A stretch of DNA of 64,000 bases, taken from Adiantum capillus-veneris. Lineage: Eukaryota; Streptophyta; Polypodiopsida; Polypodiales; Pteridaceae. The DNA is taken from the NCBI GenBank assembly GCA_014529385.2, contig CM043942.1:4304501-4368500 (forward strand), given 5' to 3'. The stretch's first letter is position 1; each line of letters starts with the position of its first letter. The translations under genes were made by a program, and so were the position numbers. Under the pieces are notes generated by a model. That model did no database searches. It saw only the letters and a list, made by a program, of their open reading frames with translations, and had not been told where the DNA came from. Shown piece by piece: positions 43,297 through 54,951 of this stretch.

Positions 43297-45470
43297 ATGG
43301 TAAGTACAAGACGCTCCAAAACAAAGGTAGCCGGAGCAATTTCGGGATGCAACATGGATGACATCCTTCCAATTGTCGACGTAAACATAAAAGGAAAGAG
43401 GGTTGGAAACACCTACATTGATGGAGGTGCACAAATCTGTGTAATGAGCAAAGCTATGATGCTTCGATTAGGGCTCGAGGTTGACAGGCCTTCTCCATGC
43501 AAGGCAAAGATGGCAAACAACGCAAAAGTAAAGTGTGTGGGTGTGGTAAGTGCCATGAAAATCAAAGCTTTCAACACTGAGGTAGAGGTAGATGTTTTTG
43601 TAATGCCAACTAAGGGGGAGGGCTATCCACTAATTTTGGGAAGGCCATGGTTGATGGCCATGAAGGCAAAACAGGACTGGGGTACTGGCCTTCTATGCAT
43701 GACCGGTAAGAAAGGGGAGACAATCTACTATGACATGAGGATTGGCAAGCAGAAGCAAATGAATCTGGAAACATCGACAGATGAAACCACTAGCGAATCT
43801 TTCAGTTCTGAGGAGGAGACCACATCCACCGACCAAAGTGACAGTTCCATTGATGTGATGGGTATCATTATGAAGGATCCACAAAGGGTAAGCACAACTG
43901 GTGATCCATCACCAAAAGGGCAACCCAATGAAGAGGAGAGCAAATCACCTGGCCTAGGAGGAAGTAGGTTGAAGGGTATGTTGTCTACAGAATTAACACT
44001 TGAGGAGAAAGATAGTTTTTTGCAAATGTTGATGGGATTTCCTAACCTGTTCATTGAAAACTATGAAAGAATCACAGGCATTATAGTGGTGGAACATCAT
44101 ATTAAGCTGAAGAAAGGGGTAAAACCAATTGTGCAAAAGCTACGACGACTAGGGGTCATACAAGAAAAGGCACTCTTGGCCGAGGTAAGGAAACTGCTGG
44201 AGGCGGGATTCATCTATCATGTAGAAAACTCAGAATGGGTGTCACCCGTAGTGGTGACGCCTAAAAAGAATGGTAAGTGGAGGGTCTGTGTTGACTACAA
44301 ACCACTAAATGCAGCTACAAAGAGAGACCACTTTCCTCTCTCTTTCTTGGATGAAATTCTGAATGAAGTAGCGGGTTTTGAATGCTATACCGTCTGTGAT
44401 GGTTATTCTGGATACTTTCAAATACGCATCTTGGAAGATCAGCTAAAAACCACTTTTATCACGCCATGGGGTTGTTTTGCATACAGGGTTATGCCATTTG
44501 GTCTCACAAATGCACCTGCCACATTCCAAAGATATGTCACATATGTTTTTCAACCGTTCTTTGGAACATCCATAAGAGTGTTCATTGATGATTTTTGTAT
44601 ATATAGCTCCCGTATTTCACATTTAGAAAAGGTAACTGAAGGTTTGGCCAGGTTGCAGAGCCTAGGTGGGCAATTAAATGTGGATAAATGCCACATTGGG
44701 GAGAGTAAAGTCATTCTACTAGGCCATGAAATTTCAGCAAAAGGTATCAACGCTGACCCAAGTAAGGTGTCCGCACTCATAGCCCTACCTTCACCAACGA
44801 CCGCACGTCAACTGGTCTCTTTTCTACAGAAGGTGAGGTACTTAAGTAGATTCATACATCTACTATCACAACTTGTTCTACCACTGCAACAACTCACTCA
44901 AAGATCAACTTTCACTTGGGACGAGGAAAGCGAACATCACTACAACAAGGTAAAGGAGGTCTTAGCCACTCTGCCAACTATCTCACCACCTAAGTGGGAT
45001 GAAAAATTCTATATCACCTCAAGTGTTGGTGATGACTCATTGGGGGCTGTGCTACTCCAAAAGGATACGACGACATCTTTCATGAGGCCAATCTACTTCT
45101 CTAGTCGAATGATGACAGCAGGAGAGAAAGGTTTCACCCATGTGGAACACTTAGTCCTAGCTCTTAGATTTGCAACTACAAAGTTTAGGTCATATTTGCT
45201 GCCTAAGAAATTTGTGATTCTAACCACGGATGAAATATTTCCCTATGTTATACAACACATGGATGTGTCTGCTAGAATTACTAAATGGCTAGTTCGTCTG
45301 CAAGAGTTTGACTACACGGTACAGGTAGAAAGCACGACAAGGGCAAGTTTGGGGGGACTCATGACCTACCAAGTCTTTGAAAGGAAAGAGAAGAAATCTA
45401 GGGAAGGAGAAGTCCGACTACCTCCAGTACCACCGATGGTAGAAGGAGCATACTCTCTCTACTTTGATGG
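43297..45470 (+). pseudogene. Gypsy D: protease, RT and first RNase H (pol, 5' part)
   Basis: ATG at 43297. Protease active site IDGGAQICVM (residues 41-50; DGG variant) and YPLILGRPW (110-118). An acidic Ser-rich linker spans 155-225. RT with TPKKNGKWRVCVDYKPLNAA (321-340), CDGYSGYFQI (367-376), FGLTNAPATFQRY (401-413) and the FIDDF box (429-433). The following RNase H is weak: SSVGDDSLGAVLLQ replaces the usual D-A-S strand, and EKGFTHVEHLVLALRFATTK and LTTDEIFPYVI follow, so it may be degenerate. The second RNase H begins with AYSLYFDG, where copia C is inserted; the frame then runs 17 codons into the copia LTR. Confidence 0.85.
45466..45470. repeat. Target-site duplication of copia C, left
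   Basis: GATGG, repeated exactly at 50468-50472. Confidence 0.92.
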
Positions 45471-45697
45471 TGTTGGAATTAGGGTTGCAGAGAAACACAC
45501 ACAGCTTGGAGAAGACGAATGAAGCTCAAGGCACACAATAGAGAATGTGTGACTTAGTGTGCAATGGAAAGATAGATAGCCCTAGAGTGATGGGCGTATA
45601 TACAATGCACGGGGGAAAAAACCTCCTAAAGAGGGAAAAAATGCCCCGGCGGTCCTAGTGTGTTCACACACATCACTACCACATGTATATGGTAACA
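45471..45697 (-). repeat. 3' LTR of copia C
   Basis: TGTTGGAATT...GGTAACA on the plus strand. The adjoining AATCCCCCCT (45698-45707) is the complement of the polypurine tract. Confidence 0.95.
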
Positions 45698-45772
45698 AAT
45701 CCCCCCTGGAGTGATGCGGTGAACGAGAGCTGGCACATGAGTAAAGGGAAGTGCCATGCCCTGAGGACAGGA

Positions 45773-48700
45773 TCAGTCCACAAAGGGGAGTAAGCCCAAA
45801 GCTTTGCGGAAAGCTTCAAGCTTCTCACGAGACAATGCCTTTGTGAAAAGATCTACAAGGTTTTCCTGTGTTGGCACATAAGCCAAGCTGATCTCTCCTG
45901 CTGAGAGCCTCTCCCTGACATAGTGGTAATGCACCTCAATGTGCTTTGTGCGAGCATGAAAAATTGGGTTCCTTGCAACTGCCAATGCGCTCTGACTGTC
46001 AGTGTAGATAGTGTTGGCAGTGTCCTGTCCAACACCCAAGTCAGCCATAAGGCGTCTGAGCCATACACACTCAACCGTAGCTGTGAAGACTGCCCTGTAC
46101 TCAGCCTCACAACTCGAAGTGGCCACAGTAGGTTGCTTCTTGCTCAACCATGATATACATGAACTGCCAAGCATGAAACAAAAACCACTTGTGGACACTC
46201 GCGTGTCAAAACAACCAGCCCAATCTGAGTCCGAAAAAGCATGTAAGTTTGGCGGCAATGATCCCCCCTTGGGATAAAGCAAGCCAAGATGTAAAGTGCC
46301 ACTAAGGTAGCGGAAAATCCTCTTGACATCCTGCCAATGCTTAGACCGTGGGCTATGCATAAATCTGCTGACTTGCGAGACTGCAAACTGAATATCTGGC
46401 CTCGTTTTGCATACATAAATGAGGCAGCCAACAGCAGTTTGGTAAAGAGTGACATCAGCAGGATCGCCAGCATCATGTAGACTCAACTTCAAACCTGTTT
46501 CCATGGGAGTGGCAATAGGTTTGCAATCCACAAGTCCAAACTTACATAGCAATGTCTCTATGTAACTTTTCTGACACAAGGCAATACCACCATCACATTG
46601 CTTAAACTGTATACCCAAGTAATGATGCAACAGCCCCAAATCTTTCATCTTGAAAGTAGCATTCAAATCAGCCTTAAATTCAGCAATATGTCTCTCATTT
46701 GGTCCAGTGATCAGCAAATCATCAACATAAAGAACCACAATGAGAAATACATCATCCTCACGCTTTACATACAATGTGCTTTCTGTTGGACTATTACGAA
46801 AGCCTCGTTTAACCAAATGAGTGTCAGCTTTCTCATACCAAGCACGAGGAGATTGCTTCAACCCATACAAAGCCTTCTTACATTTGCACACTTTGTCCTC
46901 TTGTCCTTTTATGACAAAAACGCGAGGCTACGTTACATAAACTTCCTCAAATATGTCACCATTCAAGAAAGCAGTAACAATGTCTGATTGATGTACATCC
47001 CAACCAAAATGAGCTGCCAATGCACATAGAAAACGTACAGTAGTCATACGACAAGTGGGAGCAAAAGTCTCTTCATAATCTATGCCTTTTTGTTGTGCAT
47101 AACCCTTTGCAACAAGTCGAGCCTTATGGCGATCGATCTCACCATCCGGCTTGCGTTTCAACTTGTAAACCCACTTCGTACCAATGGCCTTTTTGCCAGG
47201 AGGCAAATCACATAAAGTCCATGTGTCATTCTCTATAAGTGCATCATATTCTGATTTCATGGCAGCAATCCAATTTTCTGAATTCTGTGCTTCATCAAAA
47301 GACAAAGGCTCCTCAACATCATGTAAACTAGACATAGCCAAAGCATAACAATCTGATGCATAAGATGCATGGCGAGAGCCTGAACGAGTACGACTAGATA
47401 AAGGTGTATCCAATTTACTGTCACGCAAAGTGTGCACCAGCCATTTTCGCATACCTCTAGCCTGCTCATTTTCAGCCCTTTCCTCATCAAGTACATCATG
47501 TACATCTGCATCAGTAATAGGCTGTTCTAAAACATTTTCAGAAACCCCCATAGGCTGTACATTTGCCTCATTGGAACTTACATTCGTATTTCCACCACTG
47601 AAAAGAGGCAACAAAGTGTCATAAATGTCCTGTGAGCTTACATTACTGTCTCTAGTACATGACAGCAAGGGCTGAACAGAATCTTCCACAAACACTACAT
47701 CCCGTAAAACCAGAATACGTTTTGTTTGCGGATGATACAACCTGTAACCTTTGATTTCAGCACTATAACCAACAAAAATACATTTGACAGCCTTATCATC
47801 CAATTTTCTGCGCTGCACTTGTGGCACCAAAGCATATGCCAAACAACCAAAAACACGCATGTGCTCAATAGAAGGCTTTCTATCATGCCATGCTTCATAT
47901 GGAGTAATAGACTGCAAAGCTTTCGTAGGACACCTGTTAAGTACATAAGTGGCACACATGATGGCCTCAAGCCAAAAAGAATGCGGCAAAGCTTGACTTT
48001 TGACCATACATCGTGCCATTTCCGTTAGTGACCTATTTTTTCTCTCAGCAACACCATTTTACTGAGGTGTATAAGGCACTGTACATTGGTGTTTTATCCC
48101 ACGACTAGCCAGAAATGCATTAAATTCATGAGACATATACTCCCCCCCTCGATCGGAACGGAGGGTGCCCATAGTACATTTTGAGACATTTTCAGCCATA
48201 GCCAAAAATTGTTTGAAGCACATAAAAACTTCGGACTTCGCTTTAAGCGGAAATACCCATGCATGCCTGGAGTAATCATCAATGAAAGTCACGAAGTACA
48301 GGTAGTTGCCCAAGGACGGAGTTTGCATGGGCCCACAAACATCACTATGCACAAGCTGCAACCTGCATGTGGCCCTAACTGAACCATCCTTTGGAAACTT
48401 AGAACGCTGCATTTTACCCAGAATACAGCCTTCACAAACATGTTTGACAGGTGCTTCAAGAGGCGGCAAAGAAGCAACCATATCAGATTTCTGCAAATGC
48501 AGCAAACTGGCAAAATTCAGATGACGAAAACGTGCATGCCAAAGTTTTGCATCTGAAATAGCCCTTGAATCTGCAACAGCATTTGCAAAATTTTGTCCAC
48601 ACTTGTCATACAAAGTGAGCTTATACAGCCCACGGCACAAAAGCCCAGATGCAACAATTTCATCACCAAAACTGAGATCATGAACTGTACATCTGTCATC

Positions 48701-48879
48701 CACAAATTTGACTACAAGTCCAAGTCTAGCAAGTGCGGATACAGACAAGAGATTCTTCTTGATTCCAGGTACATAAAGTGCATCAACAAGTGTGAAGGAA
48801 CTGCCATTAGCAGCAGTGAGCACAATCTTTCCAACTCCCTGAACTGGATAAGAGGCGTTGTTGGCACAAGTGACTGAAT
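45773..48879 (-). pseudogene. Copia C: pol (protease tail, integrase, RT, RNase H)
   Basis: Segments in one phase, cut by two stops. The first carries the protease tail VQGVGKIVLTAANG and LYVPGIKKNLLSVSAL, the integrase zinc region (AKLWHARFRHLNF ... CEGCILGK) and the core Asp residues (HSDVCGP, RSDRGGEY). A TAA replaces the second Gln of PQQNGVAE (copy A has CAA). The middle segment (46928-48019) has the rest of integrase and the RT start to EVYVT, where a TAG replaces a CAG of copy A. The last segment has CKKALYGLKQSPRAWY, YVDD, then RNase H with SDSDWAGCFD, SSCEAEYRAVF, IYTDSQSALAVARNP and RTKHIEVHYHYVRE, ending GLLPFVD. All catalytic residues survive. Confidence 0.9.
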
Positions 48880-49878
48880 TCCCATGAGGGACAGACTCGA
48901 GAACAATTCACGATGTGAGGTAATGTGCTTTGTAGTTCCACTGTCGAAATACCACACATGTGAATCTGCAGCAACTGACAAGCATGCATCATGGACAGCA
49001 GGATTGTAAGTGCACTCTGTGCTAAAAGCCCATTCTGCATCAACATCAGCATCACAATCTCCTTTCACAGAAGACTCAACAATGGCTGCATTTGTAGTGG
49101 AACCAGCATTTGCAGTGGAACCACCCTCTTTCTTCTTAGCCTCTTTGGCCTTCAACTTAGGACACAACTTGATCAAGTGATCATTGGCTTTACAATAATG
49201 GCAACGCATCTTCTTTTTGCCCTTATCACCAGAATTGCCAGACGAAGTGCTGCCAGCAGAAGCATTAGGAACAGAATTTTTGCCACTCGCAGCAGAACCA
49301 TAAGAAGTGGCTGCATTACTGTTACCACCCTTTCTTTGAGAAGCAATAAAAGCCTGTTCAACTGCACGCTGCCTAGTCCTGTTTTTTCTAGAAAGTGACT
49401 CTTGCAACAGCAATGTGCATAATGCATCAAATTTGACAACTTCAGGATTTCCTTGGGTCATGAGTCTCCAAGTACTAGCAAAAGTCTGGTAGGAATCTGG
49501 TAAGGCATCAAGAACAGTCTGCACAAGGGAATTGTCCGAAATGACTTCACCTGCAGAAATGAGTTGCTCATTGATATCCTTGACACTAGCAAGGAAAGTG
49601 TCCATATCATCTTCCTCATGCATAATCTTCGACTCTAGCTCTTTACGCAACAAAGCAATTTTAGCCTCATTGCGGCTTGCAGCAAGACCTGCAACATCCT
49701 CAACATCACCTACATCTTCAGAACCAGGACGTACATCAATGCCCTGCACAATGTTCCAGACACCTTTTGACACAAGAACATGTTGCATCATATAAGCCCA
49801 CATAGGGTACTTGTCCCCATCCAACCTGTCCTCAGCAGCAAACATCTTGAACACATCTGTGTTGTTGTTGTCAGCCAT
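48880..49878 (-). pseudogene. Copia C: gag and protease start
   Basis: ATG at 49878 (MADNNNTDVFKMF). The capsid part has YPMWAYMMQHVLVSKGVWNI, ELESKIMHEEDDMDTFLASV and VQTVLDALPDSYQTFASTWR. The nucleocapsid has a CCHC-like knuckle C-HY-C-KAND-H-LIKL-C. Protease starts with VWYFDSGTTKHITSH (catalytic DSG). The frame then departs from the rest of protease, which continues in the -1 phase. Between DVAGLA and ASRNEAK, 58 residues present in copy B are absent without change of frame. Confidence 0.85.
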
Positions 49879-50223
49879 GGTAAATGCTGCACCTGATGTG
49901 AAAACTGCCCGAAAATAGGAGAAATGGAGCGGGAACAACTTGTGCTATATAGCACAAACCGTAGAAGACTATAAGGCACCTGTTATGCAGAAAACGGCAC
50001 TGACAGAAAATCTGCACAAAATGACGAAATAGCCTATGCAGTACTGCCCGTAGTGGAAACGGAGGCCGAAATGAGCCCAAATCAAAATTCTGAGCAGACC
50101 GAGCTCTTCGAGCCTCCCCAAAATATTTGTCGGCCTACGAACGCTCTCCAAAGCTCACTGAAATCGGAGAAAGTGAGCAGGCGTGTGCTGGAGCAGCTGG
50201 CCACTAAGCCCGAGAGGACGTGA

Positions 50224-50238
50224 CCTGCTCTGATACCA
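50224..50238 (-). other. Primer-binding site of copia C (tRNA-iMet)
   Basis: TGGTATCAGAGCAGG on the minus strand, two bases inside the 5' LTR. Confidence 0.93.
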
Positions 50239-50240
50239 AT

Positions 50241-50467
50241 TGTTGGAATTAGGGTTGCAGAGAAACACACACAGCTTGGAGAAGACGAAGGAAGCTCAAG
50301 GCACACAATAGAGAATGTGTGACTTAGTGTGCAATGGAAAGATAGATAGCCCTAGAGTGATGGGCGTATATACAATGCACGGGCGAGAAAACCTCCTAAA
50401 GAGGGAAAAAATGCCCCGGCGGTCCTAGTGTGTTCACACACATCACTACCACATGTATATGGTAACA
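50241..50467 (-). repeat. 5' LTR of copia C
   Basis: 227 bp, nearly identical to 45471-45697. Differences are seen at GAAGGAAG versus GAATGAAG and CGGGCGAGAA versus CGGGGGAAAA. Confidence 0.95.
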
Positions 50468-52230
50468 GATGGAGCCTACAAGCGAGCGTCCGACAAAGCA
50501 GCTGCAGGCATAGTGGTCTTTGATGACAAAGGTATTTTCGTTGGGCCAATTGTTAGATTCACATTCTAACAATGAAGCTGAGTATGCAGCACTAACCAAG
50601 GGTCTACAATGGTGCGTCTCGCAAGGTGTACAACGCCTTAATGTATTTGGGGATGCTCTACTTCTGGTAAGGCAAGTAAATGGAGCATGGACATGCAAGA
50701 ATCCTAGTTTAAGGACTCACTTAAGTGGTGTAAAAACCTTGTTGGGTAAGTTTGAAGAAGTTCAAATACACCATATCCCAAGGGCTCAAAACCAAGAAGC
50801 AGATACCCTAGCAAGTGAAAGACTACAGGAAGTGGTGGTTGGAGCAATAAAACTAAAGCTCCCTCTATTTCAAGGAAGTGATGCCTTGCCTGACATCATG
50901 CATTTTTTGGAAACAGGGGAATGCCCATCAGATTTAACAAAGGGACAAAAGCAATGGCTGACGCGGAAGGCCACAAGGTATCGACTTATCAATGACGGTT
51001 TGTACTGTAAGGGTAAGGACCAAATACTCAGGAAGATCCCTCGCTCTCAGGAAATCATGGGAGTAATTGCTAGCTGTCACGACGGGGTTTGTGGTGGTCA
51101 CTTTTCCCTAGACATAACAAGTAGGAAAATCTTGCAGGCAGGCTTCATATGGCCTAGCCTCAACCGTGATGCACACCACTGGTGCAAAACATGTAAGTTG
51201 TGTCAAAAGGCCGGCACTAGGTCACTTATGCCTGAACCACAAACACCTATTCTCTCATATGGCCCATTTGAAAAATGGGGCATCGATGCCATTGGGCCAT
51301 TACCTAGGGCCAACTCAGGAAAATTCTACATTATCATGGGGGTCGACTACATGACTAGATGGGCAGAGGCTACAGCCACCACTAGAATCACAGCGGTAGA
51401 GGTAGCTAAATTTATCTACGAGCACATATGCTGTAGGTTTGTCACACCTTTAGAGATCATCTCTGATAGAGGGCCAGGTTTCAGAGCAGACTTGGTAGGA
51501 GAATTAATGCAGAAACTGGGCATTACAAGGAGGCACTCTTCACCATATTACCCTCAATGTAATGGCCTAGTTGAAAAGGTAAATGGAATGGTTTCTAAAA
51601 TTATTACCAAGCAGGTAAACAATCATCCTGGAGACTGGGATAAGTATCTACTACCAGCTTTATGGGCCTACAGAACTTCATTTCGTACATCCTTGGGATT
51701 CACACCGTATCATCTAGTATTTGGTAAGGAAGCAATCTTGCCCATTGAAGTGCAACTACAAAGTCTCAGAGTAATGGCAAGCCAACTTCAACAGCCCAAC
51801 ATGCATTTGAGAGATCACATCATCAACTTGGAAAGACTGTAGCTGGACAGAGAAGAAGCAATAAATTATTATGCAGCACAAGCAGAGCATAGACGGCTTA
51901 GCTTTAACGAGCATCTCCGGAAAAAAGAATTGAAGAAAGGAATGTTGGTGCTCCGCTACGACAATCGCTTCGACACGCGGAAGGATAAGAAACTCCTACT
52001 CCAATGGGAAGGTTCTTTCATCGTCAGGAAAAAGTATGCCAATGGAAGCTACCAGCTTATGGAGGCTGATGGAAAACTTCATAAAACCAGGGTAAATGGT
52101 TGACGACTTAAACCTTATTTTCTTCGATTTGACCAGGCTCCACCTATTGACATTCCAGATGAGGACACACCATCAGCCGCCACTTTCTACGATAATGATC
52201 AAACAAATGAGCTAGAGACATGAATGCCTC
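50468..52230 (+). pseudogene. Gypsy D: second RNase H and integrase (pol, 3' part)
   Basis: It resumes in the second RNase H: AYKRASDKAAAGIVVFDDKG, a one-base frame change near 50550, SNNEAEYAALTKGLQW (Glu active-site helix), VFGDALLLVRQVNGAW and HIPRAQNQEADTLAS, the archaeal/plant-type RNase H pattern. Integrase within the frame starting at 50520 has His187, His194, Cys225 and Cys228, then Asp256 (WGIDAIGPL), Asp316 (SDRGPGF) and Glu352 (CNGLVEKVNG), with 35 residues between the last two. A TAG at 51840 cuts the C-terminal part, which continues with EWEGSF-like barrel sequence, another TGA near 52103, and ends about 52222. Confidence 0.87.
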
Positions 52231-52235
52231 TAGCC

Positions 52236-52249
52236 AAAAGGGGGGGGCT
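52236..52249 (+). other. Polypurine tract of gypsy D
   Basis: CAAAAGGGGGGGG just before the 3' LTR. Confidence 0.8.
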
Positions 52250-52251
52250 AA

Positions 52252-53802
52252 TGATGGGGGCTTTTCACAAGCCAAGCTCCCATACCCCTCTTCTCTCGTC
52301 CCCACCCCATGAAAACCCCCTCTTAGGGAGGGAGTGATAAAAGACATTGGAAAAAGTAAGAAAAAAATAAAGTATGATTATGTAAATATATGAGAAAGGT
52401 AAAATAGGCCACCTCATGCCTGCGGGGCAGTCCATCCCCACCTTGCCTCCTTTTTCTTCAGTGTTGCCCCGCCGTGTGTCCCATTTCATCTCCTCCACTC
52501 AAAAGGTCAACCCCCTCTCTCTTCCCCTTGTTCTTTCTCCTTTCTCTCTCCCCTCAAGCTACCCCACCTCTCACCAATAATGCATTCTAACTCACCAATA
52601 ATGCACCCTAACTCACATGCAACTTACCCTATCTTCCAAAATAGTATACCCCACCCCCCCTTTCTCTCTCCTATCATATCCCATGACCCAAATACCCCCC
52701 CTCTCTCTAAAGGGCGCCATGTCTCTTGTATTGTAGCTAAATAACCTCCCCCATACTCACACACACTCAGTTTCACTAAAAAAGGTGCCCACATACCCAT
52801 CCCCACCCGGTGGTTACCTGATTTTTCTTGTGTTCACACACATCTGCACACAGATTCACCTCTGAACACACTCCTCTCTCTCCCCTCTTGTAATTACTCT
52901 ATTCTCCAGGTCACCTCTCACTTTTTTTCATCAACCCATCTCTCTCTCTTAGTCTCTCTCTCATGAGACTGCTGTTCTGGCACATATACACACAGCCAGA
53001 CAAGTGGGGCCCACAGTCACATGGCCTATGTAGATAATGATTTCTTCATTTCTAAATTCTAGAATTTCTCCCCCCCCTCCTCCCCTATATAAAGAGGGGT
53101 CACCATCACACAAACACACAGAACATCACCAAAGAACACACTATGCACTGTGTGTGCCTAGTGCACACACACACACACACCCACACCATCACCATCACCG
53201 CAATCACCATGCTTGTCTTGAGCATGACCTCTACACCCTTGGCTATGGAAGATGAAGGGCAACTAAATGAAGGATGATGGCCATAATCCTCGTGCGAGTC
53301 TTCGCCATCAACTCCCACCTATCCGCCATGTGCTCTACCACTCTCTCCCTTCTCATTCCCCTACCCTATGCTCCCCATTTCATCGCCTAATTCTCTAAAT
53401 AAAGCTTGAGGTTTTGTGAGTATGTTTTCTTGCAATGTTTTGCCCATGTGAGGTGTGCGAAATCGCCACCTAGTCTTGTGTTTTGGAGTGAGCTTGTGTA
53501 TGTGTGAAGGGTGTGCGGATTCGCCATCCTTTTGTGATGCCTAAGTACTAAGCCGCTATACCCCCTCCCTCACTCTCTCTCTCTCTCTCACTTGATCTCA
53601 TTCCCTTTCCTTTTCATCATTACTCCCAAGCATCCACCTTTCTTGGATGAAAACTTTGTTATGGTGGTGTGTTGTTTGCGTCCTAGCCGCTGAAGCTAGG
53701 TGGTGCCCCCTGTTTGCTTTACCATGATAGGCTCGAGGCGCGCCATTCGGTCCCCGGTGTTTTAGAGGCCGTCGGGGTTCGGGGTTCGCTTTGCTACCGT
53801 CA
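52252..53802 (+). repeat. 3' LTR of gypsy D
   Basis: 1551 bp, same landmarks as the 5' LTR (TATATAAAG at 53086-53094). Compared with it: a shorter CT tract, an extra copy of GGGGTTC near the end, and scattered substitutions. Confidence 0.93.
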
Positions 53803-54120
53803 GCATGATGCCACGGACATGCTCTCATTGCACTTGAGTGCTTGATTTTCTTTAATCTGAGAGCATCTACCAACTTTGCACTTTTTATTTACACACCTAA
53901 AGTAAAGTGATGACCCTTGAAATCCTGCCACAAATTTCTTTAGCATTAAGTTAGGGCACATGTTTATTTTTAGACTATTGGCAACTTCTACCTCCAAACA
54001 ACGCTAAGGGCTCTACCATTAATATAACAGACTTCATGCATAAGACCAGCTAGTCAAAGATAAAGAGATAACATAAAGTCATGCCACTTAGCAAAGCATG
54101 TAAACATAATGACGTGATCT
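53803..54120. other. Unassigned sequence right of gypsy D
   Basis: It starts with the GCAT target duplication. No gene recognised. Confidence 0.35.
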
Positions 54121-54951
54121 CACACATGAAATGTTCAGATGTAGGGTGTAAGTCTATGGGCTCTTGTTGTGTGAGGGTCTTTGATTTAATTTTTGCTTCC
54201 TTTTATTGCCAAGTTAACTCTCAATTTTGGTGTCTCCTTGCATTATGACTTAGTTTTGGCTTCTTTTGCAATCTCTTATTGTGCAATGTCAAGGGGACGT
54301 TGACTACACCACATGACACTCTAAAGATATTCATCTCAATTGTCTACTAACTTGCAATGAGCATCACATGCTCTCACGTAACTGAGCCATTGTATGGTGG
54401 ATCTCTTTTCTTTTATCCTTGCACATACATTTGCTCAATATTGTCGCCTTTTATATCTCTTCTCTTGTCTAGTTTTTGGTTTTGGGTTGCTTCTGATGCA
54501 AACTCACTAGATTCTTCCTCATTCTTGTCCTCTTCACTCCATGATATATTGTCATAGGATGTTGTACCAGGCCTCAAAATTTTTGTCTCCAAACTTGAGC
54601 TAATATGTGATTCCGACTCCCTATCAAGCCCGTTGTCAAATTCTATTGGCAATTCAATCTCTTAGTCACATTGGTCACGAGCTTTTGAGGCACTACCAAT
54701 TTGTATGTCATTCAGGTCTTCACCTTTTATGCCATTAGAGAGTATATGAATTGCGATTAACATGTTTATAAGTGCAAATTGCGGCACTTAGTCCCCCTTA
54801 AGTGTTATCCAAGTTGTTCCTCTATTCCCCTAGGTGTCTATGGTTGCAGCTAGGTGTACCCAATTGATGTTGTCCAACTCAGCCATTCCCTATGGGACAT
54901 CCATAAAAGGCGAGTCCTTCCCAATTTCTATTTCTTTCTTATAGGTATAAC
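54121..54951 (-). pseudogene. Relic F: acidic linker region
   Basis: Nucleotide similarity to E is plain (GTTCAG.TG.AGGGTGTAAGTCT, CAACTCTC.ATTTTG.TGTCTCCTT and TCTATGGTTGC...GGTG.ACCCAAT). The minus frame keeps only short coding pieces such as DNISWSEEDKNEEESSEFAS. Confidence 0.7.

Larger units (their letters stand above)
45471..50467 (-). mobile_element. Ty1/copia retrotransposon C, young, nested in gypsy D
   Basis: 4997 bp with 227-bp LTRs that differ at three positions by eye, a Met-tRNA primer site, a polypurine tract and a perfect GATGG duplication. Gag, protease, integrase, RT and RNase H follow copia order on the minus strand. Three defects interrupt it: a frame change within protease (near 48880), a TAA in integrase (48061) and a TAG in RT (46927). 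It is inserted head-on (opposite strand) in the second RNase H of D. Confidence 0.95.
39567..53802 (+). mobile_element. Ty3/gypsy retrotransposon D, dual-RNase-H type, with nested copia C
   Basis: Two long LTRs (39567-41118, 52252-53802), a primer site, leader, gag, protease, RT, RNase H, a second RNase H and integrase on the plus strand, then a purine tract. The 4-bp GCAT occurs at both outer edges (39563-39566, 53803-53806) as a probable target duplication. The LTRs differ at only about two dozen places by eye, so insertion was recent. Without copia C it would be about 9.2 kb. The extra RNase H before integrase marks the Tat-type lineage of plant gypsy elements. Confidence 0.93.
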
